This document shows, piece after piece, positions 22,131-33,784 of a DNA stretch of 64,000 bases. The notes under the pieces are model-generated. The model was not told where the DNA came from. It saw nothing but the letters and a program-made list of their open reading frames with translations, and ran no database searches. Numbering within the stretch: position 1 is the stretch's first letter; every line of letters begins with the position of its first letter. Made by a program: the position numbers and the translations under genes. The stretch spans positions 120,062 through 184,061 of the forward strand of contig JAPDFW010000113.1 in NCBI GenBank assembly GCA_028826165.1, in the 5' to 3' direction. The stretch comes from Anaeramoeba ignava (taxonomy: Eukaryota; Metamonada; Anaeramoebidae).

Positions 22131-24602
22131 ATGCAAAATAAAATTAATTCTATTCCAAATTTATTTTTTGATCAACAACCAATTTGTTTTGATTTTCATC
22201 CTAAATCAAATATTATTAGTGTTGGTTTAATTGATGGAAAAATTGAATTGTAAAAAAAATAAAATTTAAATATAAAATCTATTATAAAATTTAAATATAA
22301 AATCAATCAAAAAAAAGGTTTCGTTTTTCTTTAGAAGGAAATGAAAAAGTTATTGATATAAATATTCATAAAGATTCTTGTAGAAATATTCTTTTTACAT
22401 CTCAAGAAAATAGTAATAAAATTTTATTTTAAAATTAAAATTAAAATTAAATTTAAATTTAAAATTCGTTATTATTTTTTTTAAATTTATTTCAAGTTCT
22501 TTTATCAGCATCAAAAGATAGAACATTTTGTTTATTTGATTTAGAAAATCAATCAACAATTTGGCGTAAATTACAAGCACACACGTATTTATAAATGAAT
22601 TTTAATTTTATAAATGAATTTTAATTTTATAAATGAATTTTAATTTTAAATTTAATTTTAATTTTAATTTTAATTTTAATTTTAATTTTAATTTTAATTT
22701 TAATTTTAATTTTAATTTTAATTTTAAATTTAATTTTAATTTTAATTTTAAATTTAATTTTAATTTTAATTTTAAATTTAATTTTAATTTTAATTTTAAA
22801 TTTAATTTTAATTTTAATTTTAATTTTAATTTTAATTTTAATTTTAATTTTATAAATGAATTTTAATTCAAAATAAAAAATGTTTTATTTAGAACTCCAA
22901 TTTGTTCTACAATTGAATTTAATCCAAATTCTCTTATAACTGGTGATGAAAATGGAATTATTAAAATTTGGGATAAAAGAACTCAAAAATCAGTTAAAAT
23001 TTTTAAAGAAAATAGTGATTTTATATCACAATTAAAAGTTGAAGAAAATCAACAAATTTTATTAGCAACAAGGTTAATAAAATTTAAACTATTATGAATT
23101 TATTTATAATTTATTTTAAAATTTAATTTTTTATTCTTTTTTTTAGTGGAGATGGAACTTTATCAACTTTTGATCTTAGAAACATGAAACCTTATATTCT
23201 TTCTGAAACAATAGATGATGAACTTCTTTCTTTTGAAATTATCAAAGTAAATATAAAATTTTATCCGATTTTAAAACTAAATTAAAAATATTATTAAATC
23301 AAAAATAATTTTTATCTGATTTTAAAACTAAATTAAAAATATTATTAAATCAAAAATATTATTAAATCAAAAATAATATTAAATTCAAAATATTATTAAA
23401 TTGAAAATATTATTAAATTGAAAATATTATTAAATTAAAAATATTATTAAATTAAAAATAATATTAAATTGAAAATAATATTAAATCAAAAATAATTTTA
23501 AATTGAAAATAAATTTTATCCGATTTTAAAACTAAATCAAAAATATTATTAAATTAAAAATAATATTAAATTGAAAATATTATTAAATTCAAAAATAATA
23601 TTAAATTGAAAATAAATTTTATCCGATTTTAAAATTAAATCAAAAATAATATTAAATCAAAAATATTATTAAATCAAAAATAATATTAAATCAAAAATAT
23701 TAAATCAAAAATATTATTAAATCAAAAATAATATTAAATCAAAAATATTATTAAATCAAAAATAATATTAAATTCAAAATAATTTTAAATTTAAAATAAT
23801 TTTAAATTGAAAATATTATTAAATTGAAAATATTATTAAATTGAAAATAATATTAAATTGAAAATAAAAGAATGGTTCAAAAGTAATTTGTGGATCTCAA
23901 TCAGGTTCTTTACATCTATACGATTGGGATATGTTTGGTGCAATATCATCAAGTTTTGCAGGACATCCTGATTCAGTTGATACAATAGCAAAAATTAGTG
24001 AAGATTTAATTTGTACAGGATCTTTTGATGGATTAATTAGAGTTATTTCAATTCTACCAAATCAATTAATAGGAGTAATTGGAAAACATGAATATCCAAT
24101 TGAACAAATTCAATTTGATTCATCAAAATCTTTTCTTGCAAGTTGTTCTCATGATAATTTAATTAAATTTTGGGAAGTAAAATTTTTATTTGAAGAAGAT
24201 GATGAAAATCAAAATGAAAATGAAAATTCAAATGAAAATCAAAATCAAAATCAAAATTCAAATGAAAATCAAAATCAAAATGAAAATGAAATTCAAATTG
24301 AAAATGAAAATTCAAATGAAAATCAAAATGAAAATCAAAATCAAAATTCAAATGAAAATGAAATTCAAAATTCAAATGAAAATGAAAATGAAAATCAAAA
24401 TCAAAATCAAAATCAAAATCAAAATCAAAATCAAAATCAAAATCAAAATCAAAATCAAAATCAAAATCAAAATCAAAATCAAATGCAAATTGATAAGAAA
24501 AACAAAAACAACAAAAACAAAAAAAAACCAAAACAAAAATTCCAAAAGAAAAAGAAAATTTTAAAAAAAAAAAGAAGAAACAAATTTTTTTCAAATTTAT
24601 AA
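22131..24602 (+). CDS. WDR55: WDR55/JIP5-type WD40 protein (ribosome biogenesis)
   Basis: Six exons: 22131-22249, 22318-22412, 22497-22584, 22893-23072, 23147-23246 and 23871-24602, all GT-AG and in frame, giving about 437 aa. WD40 blades are recognisable: [64 protein letters not shown], and in the last exon [20 protein letters not shown] with [16 protein letters not shown], which matches the WDR55 family closely. WDR55 and yeast Jip5 act in the nucleolus in pre-rRNA processing. Family members are usually about 380-490 aa. After the propeller come ~80 residues of E/N/Q/S repeats and a basic tail ending NKFFSNL. The acceptor of exon 5 is fixed by frame rather than by a strong site. Confidence 0.9.
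22585..22892. repeat. WDR55 intron 3, TTTTAA hexamer satellite
   Basis: About 22600-22870 is AATTTT repeats framed by TATAAATGAATTTT units at both ends. It encodes a spurious FNFNFN open frame. The same ATAAATGAATTTT unit dominates the CBF5 intron at 25445-26331. Confidence 0.9.
23247..23870. repeat. WDR55 intron 5, AAATATTATTAAATC/G repeats
   Basis: The intron consists of AAATATTATTAAATC, AAATATTATTAAATTG and AAATAATATTAAATC units, with four copies of a longer TTTTATCCGATTTTAAAA segment (near 23261, 23312, 23515 and 23617). No coding content. Confidence 0.85.
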
Positions 24603-24955
24603 AATTCCTTTTTCTCTTAAAAAAAAATAATAGATTTAAAAATAAATTTTTTTCAAGATCTTCTTTTAATTTTATTTCTATTGAAGAAAATGAAGAATTT
24701 AATTGATTATTCATTTTTAAAAAAATGGAATTGAAAAAAAAAATAAAAAGTGGAATTGAAAAAAAAATAAAATTGTTTAAAAATTGATCAAAAAAAACAA
24801 AAACAAATGACTTTTTAATCTTTTAAGTTTTAAAAAAATTTATTAAAGAATTAATTGTTAATTCCATTATCATTGATTGAATAAAAAAAATTTGTATTCT
24901 TTTCTTTTAATTATTTTAAATTTTTGTTTTTGTTTTTTAAAAAATTATTAAAAAA
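24603..24955. other. Convergent 3' intergenic region between WDR55 and CBF5
   Basis: 353 bp between two stop codons. It is A/T-rich and holds a short direct echo of the WDR55 end (AAATTTTTTTCAA at 24581-24593 and again near 24643-24656). No gene, RNA or defined terminator is seen. Both transcripts must end here. Confidence 0.6.
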
Positions 24956-27492
24956 TTATTTTTTAGTTGAATGAATTTTAGTTTTTTTCTTTTTTGTTTT
25001 TTTTGGAGTTTCTAAAATTGTATTTGATTGAATAGAATCAGAAATTTGAGGATTTTCTTGAGAAATTTGAGTTTTCTTTTTTTTAGATTTTTTTGTTCTA
25101 ATTTTTTTAACAACTTGTTCATTTTCTTGTTGATTTTCTTGTTGATTTTCTTGTTGATTTTCTTGATTTATATTTTTATTTTTAACTTTTTTAGTTTTTT
25201 TCTTTTTTGGTTTTTGTTTAATTTGTTCTGTTTGTTGTTCTGTTTGTTGTTCTATTTCTTCTATTTTTGGTTTTTTCTGTTTTTTTGGTTTTTCTTCTAA
25301 TTTTGGTTTTTCTATTTTATTTTGAATAATTTCTTTTCCAGTAAATTCTTGATATTTTTGTTTCCAAGGAAGAGGAGTTTTTTCATTAGGTTTTCCAAAT
25401 TTATTTAATAAACCTTTTTGTATCATTTCTTTTTTTTGTGTTGCCTAAATTTAAATTTTTAATTTTATAAATGAATTTTAATATTAAATTTATAAATTAA
25501 TTTTAATTTTAATTTTATAAATGAATTTTAATTTTAATTTTAATTTTAATTTTAATTTTAATTTTTATTATAATTTTAATTTTAATTTTATAAATGAATT
25601 TTATAAATGAATTTTAATTTTAATTTAATTTTAATTTTAATTTTATAAATGAATTTTATAAATGAATTTTAATTTTATAAATTAATTTTAATTTTATAAA
25701 TGAATTTAATTTTATAAATGAATTTAATTTTATAAATGAATTTTTAATTTTAATTTTAATTTTTAATTTTAATTTTAATTTTAATTTTATTTTTGATTTT
25801 AATTTTAATTTTAATTTTAATTTTTAATTTTAATTTTAATTTTAATTTTAATTTTATAAATGAATTTTTAATTTTAATTTTAATTTTTAATTTTAATTTA
25901 ATTTTTGATTTTAATTTTAATTTTAATTTAATTTTAATTTTAATTTTAATTTAATTTAATTTTAATTTTAATTTTAATTTTATAAATGAATTTTAATTTT
26001 AATTTTAATTTTTAATTAATTTTAATTTTATAAATGAATTTTGATTTTAATTTTAATTTTAATTTTAATTTTAATTTTAATTTTAATTTTAATTTTAATT
26101 TTAATTTAATTTTAATTTAATTTTAATTTTAATTTTAATTTTAATTTTAATTTTAATTTTAATTTTAATTTTAATTTTAATTTTATAATTTAATTTTATA
26201 AATGAATTTTATAAATGAATTTTAATTTTATAATTTAATTTTATAATTTAATTTTATAAATGAATTTTATAAATGAATTTTATAAATGAATTTTATAAAT
26301 GAATTTTATAAATTAATTAAATAATATCAACCTTTGGCCCATATCCCCATTTACGAGGATATGTATCTCTATCCATAACAACTCTTTTTATTTTAGCAAC
26401 AGTACCAAAACTACAAGAACCCATAACAGCGGTAGTCATCAAAGCAATACCCAAACCAATAGCTTCACCTTTAGTTGTCATTAAAACAATTTCATCACCG
26501 ACTTCGATACCATTCTCAAATCTCAAAAGACCAGGGATCATAAGCTGAGCGCCGTAGCAAATGGAGTTTATAGTAGTATCTTTAACAACGATTCTCTTAT
26601 GCCCAGTAAGAATCCACTCCATAGGCTTAACAACACGACGCAAATAACTTTCATCATTAAAATTTTCATATAAAAATTGAGCATCTAAAATATCATGCAT
26701 AGTAACAATTGAATCATTCTCTGTTAAAAGACCCGAACGAACACGACGGAGTTCCTCCATTTTAGCACTTGTACCAACAAGGAAACCGATATGTTCGCAC
26801 ATGGTTCGTATGTAAGTGCCTGCTTCGCAAGAAACCCAAAAAACTCCAATATGTTTTTCATTATCAAATTCAATGAACTTAGATTCATACACAGTGCGGA
26901 CTCGCAGCTGCTTTTTAACCGCAGACATCAACGGAGGTCGCTGAAAGAGAGCTCCAGTCAAGGCCTGAAGTGTCAATTTGAACTTCCGTTCGTCTTCTAA
27001 TGCTGAGTCAAAGCGTATTATTGCTACATATTCTTTTCCTGCTCCTTGTTGCGATTTGGCTAGCTTAGTCGCACGGTTCAGGCATACTATTAAACACCCC
27101 GTCACCTTGGGATCAAGTGTTCCTGAGTGCCCTGTTTTTTCCGCTTTAAGGATCCGTTTAATCCATGATACAATTTCGTGTGATGATGGATTTGCGGGCT
27201 TGTCTAGATTGATCATCCCGTATTTTAAATACTCAGTGAGTGGTCTACGAAGCGGTGTGTAGCCTTCCTCTAGTTTGTGGAATGTGCCTGATCGGACATT
27301 TAGTTTATCGAAGTTCTTAAAAAATTAATTAAACAAAAATTTAAATAAAAATTTATATTAAAAATTTAAATTAAAAATTTAATTAAACAAAAATTTAATA
27401 AAAAAATTTATTCATACTTTTAATAATAATGGCCATTTTTCTGTTGGAATTTCTGTTTCTTCTATTTTTTTATGTAATTTCTTTTCAGTCAT
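24956..27492 (-). CDS. CBF5: Dyskerin/Cbf5, box H/ACA pseudouridine synthase
   Basis: Catalytic subunit of H/ACA RNPs, isomerising uridine to pseudouridine in rRNA and snRNA in the nucleolus. Four phase-0 exons on the minus strand: 27492-27418, 27315-27217 continuing without a break into 27216-26332, and 25444-24956 (three introns' worth of family pieces but only two introns). Protein about 515 aa, as in human dyskerin (514). Order: [31 protein letters not shown], TruB catalytic loop [12 protein letters not shown] with the aspartate, [16 protein letters not shown] domain ([20 protein letters not shown]), then PRKWGYGPK joined over the 887-bp intron to [19 protein letters not shown] and WKQKYQEF, matching dyskerin. 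The tail is K/E/Q-rich, with KK runs typical of nucleolar targeting. To be exact there are three coding exons: 27492-27418, 27315-26332, 25444-24956. Confidence 0.96.
25445..26331. repeat. CBF5 intron 2, TTTTAA and ATAAATGAATTTT satellite
   Basis: An 887-bp GT-AG intron. On the plus strand it is TTTTAA hexamers and ATAAATGAATTTT units, so the sense (minus) strand reads AAAATTCATTTAT and lacks G almost completely. Joining its ends gives YGPK-ATQKKEM, the expected dyskerin sequence. Confidence 0.92.
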
Positions 27493-28892
27493 TTTATTAA
27501 TTTTTTAATTTTTTTAAAAAGAGAAAGAAAAAAAAAATGAAAAAAAAAAATAAAAAAAAATTTTAAAATTATTCAAAAAAAAATAATAATTAGTAATTTT
27601 GTTTTTATTATTTAAATTATTATTGAAAAGATTATTTAAATTATTAATAAAAAGAGATTCAAAATTAATCAAAAAAATTAAAGATTATTTTTGAATTATT
27701 TATTTAAATTATTATTAAATTATTTATTTGAATTATTATTGAAAAGATTATTTAAATTATTATTGAAAAGAAATTAAAGATTAATCAAAAAAATTAAAGA
27801 TTATTTTTGAATTATTTATTTAAATTATTTTTGAAAATAGATTCAAAATTAATCGGAAAAATTAAAGATTATTTTTGAAAAGATTATTTAAATTATTATT
27901 GAAAAGATTATTTAAATTATTAATGAAAAGAGATTCAAAATTAATCAAAAAAATTAAAGATTATTTTTGAAAAGATTATTTAAATTATTATTGAAAAGAT
28001 TATTTTTGAATTATTTATTTGAATTATTAATGAAAAGAGATTCAAAATTAATCGGAAAAATTAAAGATTATTTTAGAATTATTTATTTAAATTATTTTTG
28101 AAAAGATTATTTAAATTATTAATAAAAAGAAATTAAAGATTATTTTTGAATTATTTATTTGAATTATTTTTGAAAAGATTATTTAAATTATTTTTGAAAA
28201 GAAATTCAAAATTAATCGGAAAAATTAAAGATTATTTTTGAATTATTTATTTGAATCATTATTGAAAAGATTATTTGAATTATTAATGAAAAGATTATTT
28301 GAATTATTTTTGAATTATTTATTTAAATTATTATTGAAAAGATTATTTAAATTATTAATGAAAATAGATTCAAAATTAATCGGAAAAATTAAAGATTATT
28401 TTTGAATTATTTATTTGAATTATTTTTGAATTATTTATTTAAATTATTTTTGAAAAGATTATTTGAATTATTTTAAAAAAGAGATTCAAAATTAATCGGA
28501 AAAATTAAAGATTATTATTGAATTATTTATTTGAATTATTTTTGAAAAGATTATTTGAATTATTTTTGAAAAGATTATTTAAATTATTAATGAAAAGAGA
28601 TTCAAAATTAATCGGAAAAATTAAAGATTATTTTTGAATTATTTATTTAAATTATTTTTGAAAAGATTATTTAAATTATTATTGAAAAGATTATTTTAGA
28701 ATTATTAATGAAAAGATTATTTAAATTATTAATGAAAAGAGATTCAAAATTAATCGGAAAAATTAAAGATTATTTTTGAATTATTTATTTGGATTATTTT
28801 TGAAAAGATTATTTGAATTATTTTAAAAAAGAGATTCAAAATTAATCGGAAAAATTAAAGATTATTTTTGAAAAAATTATTATTGAAAAAAA
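27493..28892. repeat. Complex tandem repeat upstream of CBF5
   Basis: The first ~60 bp include sense TTTTCATTTTTTTTTTCTTT, likely the CBF5 promoter. From about 27590 the DNA is a composite repeat: ATTCAAAATTAATCGGAAAA followed by ATTAAAGATTATTTTTGAA recurs about eleven times (near 27655, 27840, 27928, 28037, 28205, 28370, 28487, 28600, 28740 and 28833), interspersed with AAGATTATTTAAATTATT units. Spacing is irregular, about 70-200 bp. It runs to the ALT stop codon. Confidence 0.85.
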
Positions 28893-31800
28893 TTATTTAA
28901 ATCTCTTCATAAAATCTTGATGAAATTCTGTAAGTCTTTGAACAACAGAATCAATTTGTTCTTCCAAAGGTAAAAAGGTAGTACGGAAATGGAACGTTCC
29001 ATCTTCCTGACCAAACCCACTTCCAGGAACAATACAAACACCAGCATGTTGAACACATTCCAAACAATAAAAAACATCAGGATGAATTCCTTTTGATTTA
29101 GCAGCTTCAACAGCCTTAGGAGGTAATCTGATACGAGGAAACGCATACATGGCACCTTCAGGAACATTGCATGTGACGCCTTCCAACTTATTAAGAGCTT
29201 CACCGAGTTTTTTGGATCTTCTTTTTAAACTTTCATAAATTCCATCTCTTTCATTGATATAATTATTGTAAGAATTATCCCCCATTTTGGGGGGATTAAC
29301 CATTAATTCAATTAGGATTTGTCCAGCAACATTCGGACATAAACTCACAGATGCCATTTTGTAAAGTTGATGTTTAACTGCGGAATCGATGTTTGTGGTG
29401 TTGTAATATCCTCCTCTTTGACCACATTCTCCCAGAAACCCTTTGGATATTGAATGAAACGAGAAAAGTGGAACAGATGAATATTCTGGTCCCATTTCTA
29501 AAAGCACTTTTCTGAAAGATGAGAACGGTTTTTGATCTTTATAATAAACATTTTCTTGATAAACTTCATCAGCCATTAATATGAGTCCGTATTTTTGGCA
29601 GAATTTTATAATTTCCCTCTGGTTACTCGCAGTTAAACATTGACCCGTTGGGTTTCCTGGATTGATAATAACCAGGCCTCTCACGACTACATTATCTTTA
29701 TGAGCTTTCTGTATGGATTTTTCAAGTTCATCTACACTAAGACCCCAACCTTCTTTTTCGTTTAAATAATAATTAACTTGTTTGGCGCCAATCATTGCAA
29801 GAGATGCTGAGTAGAGTGGATATTGCGGAATTGGTATCATTATCCCATCGTTTTCGTTTCTTGTGATTGACCGAAGAATTGCTTGAACACCTGGTGATGC
29901 TCCATCTGTTAAGAATATATCGTCTCCATCGCATTTTTGTCCATCTCGTTTGCTGATAAAATTCGCTACGCTTTCACGTATGAATGGAATCCCTTGGCTG
30001 TGACTATATGCTCCCATTCCCCCTACTACATTTTTTAGAAAGATTTTCGATCTTTCTATTGCATCTTTTGGAAATATTTTTTCTACTTCTGGGTTTTGTA
30101 ATAAATCTGGATATTCACAAAGTGCCAGAACCTTTAATATTTTTTATATTAAATAAAATTGAATTAAAATTGAATTAAAATTAAATTAAAATTGATATAA
30201 AATTGATTTAAAATTGATTTAAAATTGATATAAAATTGATTTAAAATTGATTTAAAATTGAATTAAAATTGAATTAAAATTGAATTAAATTTGATTTAAA
30301 ATTGATTTAAAATTGATATAAAATTGATATAAAATTGATTTAAAATTGATATAAAATTGATTTAAAATTGATATAAAATTGATATAAAATTGAATTAAAA
30401 TTGATTTAAAATTGATTTAAAATTGATTTAAAATCGATATAAAATTGATATAAAATTGAATTAAAATTGATTTAAAATTGATATAAAATTGATATAAAAT
30501 TGATTTAAAATTGAATTGAAAATTGATATAAAATTGATTTAAAATTGATTTAAAATTGATTTAAAATTGATTTAAAATTGATATAAAATTAATTTAAAAT
30601 TGATTTAAAATTGATATAAAATTGATATAAAATTGATTTAAAATTGATATAAAATTGATATAAAATTGATATAAAATTGATTTAAAATTGAATTAAAATT
30701 GAATTAAAATTGATATAAAATTGATTTAAAATTGAATTAAAATTGATATAAAATTAATTTAAAATTGATATAAAATTGATTTAAAATTAATTTAAAATTG
30801 ATATAAGATTGATTTAAAATTGATTTAAAATTAATTTAAAATTGATTTAAAATTGATTTAAAATTGATTTAAAATTGATTTAAAATTAATTTAAAATTAA
30901 TTTAAAATTGATATAAAATTGATTTAAAATTGATATAAAATTGATTTAAAATTGATATAAAATTGATATAAAATTGATTTAAAATTGATTGAAAATTGAT
31001 TTAAAATTGAATTAAAATTGATATAAAATTGATTTAAAATTAATATAAAATTGATTTAAAATTGATATAAAATTGATTTAAAATTGATTTAAAATTGATA
31101 TAAAATTGATTTAAAATTGATTTAAAATTGATATAAAATTAATATAAAATTAATATAAATTAATTTAAAATTGATTTAAAATTGAATTAAAATTGAATTG
31201 AAAATTAATTTAAATTTTCATTTTGATTTGCATTTTAAAATTAATATAAAATTGATATAAAATTGATATAAAATTGATATAAAATTGATATAAAATTGAT
31301 TTAAAATTGATTTAAAATTGATTTAAAATTGATTTAAAATTAATTTAAAATTGATATAAAATTGATTTAAAATTGATTTAAAATTGATTTAAAATTAATT
31401 TAAAATTGATATAAAATTGATTTAAAATTGATATAAAATTAATATAAAATTGATTTAAAATTGATATAAAATTGATATAAAATTGATTTAAAATTGATAT
31501 AAAATTGATATAAAATTGATTTAAAATTGAATTAAAATTGATATAAAATTGATTTAAAATTGATTTAAAATTGATATAAATATAAAATTGATATAAAAAT
31601 TGATTTAAAATTGATATAAAATTGATTTAAAATTGATATAAAATTGATTTAAAATTGATTTAAAATTGAATTAAAATTGATTTAAAATTGAATTAAAATT
31701 GAATTAAAATTGATTTAAAATTGATTTAAAATTGATATAAAATTGATATAAAATTGATATAAAATTGAATTAAAATTGATTTAAAATTGATATAAAATTG

Positions 31801-33634
31801 ATATAAAATTGATTTAAAATTGATTTAAAATTGATTTAAAATTGATATAAAATTGATTTAAAATTGATTTAAAATTGATATAAAATTGATTTAAAATTGA
31901 TTTAAAATTGATATAAAATTGATTTAAAATTGATTTAAAATTGATTTAAAATTGATTTAAAATTGATATAAAATTGATATAAAATTGATTTAAAATTGAT
32001 TTAAAATTGATTTAAAATTGATTTAAAATTGATTTAAAATTGAATTGAAATTGATATAAAATTAATATAAAATTGAATTAAAATTGAATTAAAATTGATT
32101 TAAAATTGATTTAAAATTGAATTAAAATTGATATAAAATTGATTTAAAATTGATATAAAATTCATATAAAATTGATTTAAAATTCATATAAAATTGATTT
32201 AAAATTGATTTAAAATTGATTTAAAATTAATTTAAAATTGATTTAAAATTAATATAAAATTGATTTAAAATTAATATAAAATTGATTTAAAATTGATATA
32301 AAATTGATTTAAAATTGAATTAAAATTGATTTAAAATTGATTTAAAATTGATTTAAAATTGATATAAAATTGATATAAAATTGATTTAAAATTGATATAA
32401 AATTGATATAAAATTGATTTAAAATTGAATTAAAATTGATTTAAAATTGATTTAAAATTGATTTAAAATTGATATAAAATTGATATAAAATTGATATAAA
32501 ATTGATTTAAAATTGATTTAAAATTGATTTAAAATTGATTTAAAATTGAATTAAAATTGATTTAAAATTGATATAAAATTGATATAAAATTGATTTAAAA
32601 TTAATATAAAATTGATTTAAAATTGATTTAAAATTGAATTGAAAATTGATTTAAAATTGATTTAAAATTGATATAAAATTGATATAAAATTGATTTAAAA
32701 TTGATATAAAATTGATTTAAAATTGATATAAAATTGATATAAAATTGATATAAAATTGATTTAAAATTAATATAAAATTGAATTAAAATTGAATTAAAAT
32801 TGAATTGAAAATTGATTTAAAATTGATTTAAAATTGATATAAAATTGATATAAAATTAATTTAAAATTGAATTAAAATTGATTTAAAATTGATTTAAAAT
32901 TGATTTAAAATTGAATTAAAATTGATATAAAATTAATATAAAATTGATTTAAAATTAATTTAAAATTGATTTAAAATTGATTTAAAATTGATTTAAAATT
33001 GATTTAAAATTGATTTAAAATTGATTTAAAATTGATTTAAAATTGATTTAAAATTGAATTAAAATTGATATAAAATTGATTTAAAATTGATTTAAAATTG
33101 ATTTAAAATTGATTTAAAATTGAATTGAAAATTAATTTAAAATTTTGATTTAAATTGATTTAAAATTAAATTGAAATTTGTATTCGTAATTCTAAGTATT
33201 TTATTATTACAAAATAAATAAAAAAAAATAAATAATTTACCATTCTGAAAAAAGAAATAGGCTTCTGTTTAAGTTGTTGAGGATTTCCAATATTGCAATA
33301 AATAATTTCATCAAATTTATATTTAGAAGGATCTCTTTTCATTTCTGCTTCAATTTCAAGAGCTCTTAAAACAACTGTTCCTCTAACAGCATATTCAGTT
33401 TTTAAAACTTTAGAACTTAATGTTTCAACAGAAAGAGGAGGAGCTTTAACTTAAAAAAAAAGAAAGAAAAAAAGCAAAAAATTGTTTTTTTAAATTTTTG
33501 TATTTTTTTTTTATTTTTTTTTTTATTTATAAAATTGTTTTACAAATATCATGAAACATTGAAACTGGTGAAATAAATTTATAAAGTGGGTTTTTTTGAA
33601 TAGATTTCTTAAAATCTTTTAACGGAGTCAACAT
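28893..33634 (-). CDS. Alanine aminotransferase (class I/II PLP aminotransferase)
   Basis: Transfers the amino group between alanine and 2-oxoglutarate, giving pyruvate and glutamate; in anaerobic protists it is often an alanine-producing end step (inference here). Three exons on the minus strand: 33634-33544, 33449-33241 and 30131-28893, GT-AG and in frame, 512 aa. The order of motifs fits ALT: SSKVLKTEYAVRGTVVLRAL, IIYCNIGNPQQLKQKPISFF, VLALCEYPDLL, GAYSHSQGIPFIRESVANFI, FLTDGASPGVQ, NPGNPTGQCL, ADEVYQENVY, and the PLP-lysine region FHSISKGFLGECGQRGGYY. The C-terminus holds VPGSGFGQEDGTFHFRTTFL. No clear mitochondrial presequence is seen, so it is probably cytosolic. Intron 2 is 3.1 kb, two-thirds of the gene. 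Confidence 0.95.
30132..33240. repeat. ALT intron 2, 3.1-kb 11-bp satellite
   Basis: A 3,109-bp GT-AG intron built from TTAAAATTGAT and ATAAAATTGAT (11 bp) units, roughly 270 copies, with rare AATTAAAATTG or GAATTG variants. On the sense (minus) strand the unit is ATCAATTTTAA, free of G. It is the longest satellite intron in the window. A single foreign patch (CATTTTGATTTGCATTTT) sits near 31217. Confidence 0.95.
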
Positions 33635-33784
33635 TTTTTTATTATTAAAGATATTTAGAAAAAAAAAAATAAAAAAAATAATTTTTTTCAGATTTATTTT
33701 TCGAATTTTTTTTCAATTTTTTTTCAATTTTTTTTTATTTTTTTTTCATTTTTTTTTTCTTTGAATTTCAAAATTAAAAAAAAA
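33635..33784. promoter_or_regulatory. Short divergent promoter region, ALT / ankyrin-BTB gene 2
   Basis: Only 150 bp lie between the ALT start (33634, minus) and the start chosen for the ankyrin-BTB gene (33785, plus). It consists of A/T runs, with TTTTTTCATTTTTTTTTTCT at 33741-33760, 25 bp upstream of the plus-strand ATG. Confidence 0.5.

Noticed and set aside
22633-22866. FNFNFN open frame
   Set aside because: Pure TTTTAA satellite within WDR55 intron 3.
24163-24714. Antisense FDFDFD frame opposite the WDR55 tail, and the KIKMKI frame on the same strand
   Set aside because: Shadows of the AATCAA hexamer tail; the WD40 frame is the supported one.
24614-24715. Short in-frame piece after the WDR55 stop (SRSSFNFISIEENEEFN)
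   Set aside because: It begins with a duplicate of the WDR55 end and could be an alternative last exon, but the NKFFSNL ending already fits the family and no clear splice sites link it.
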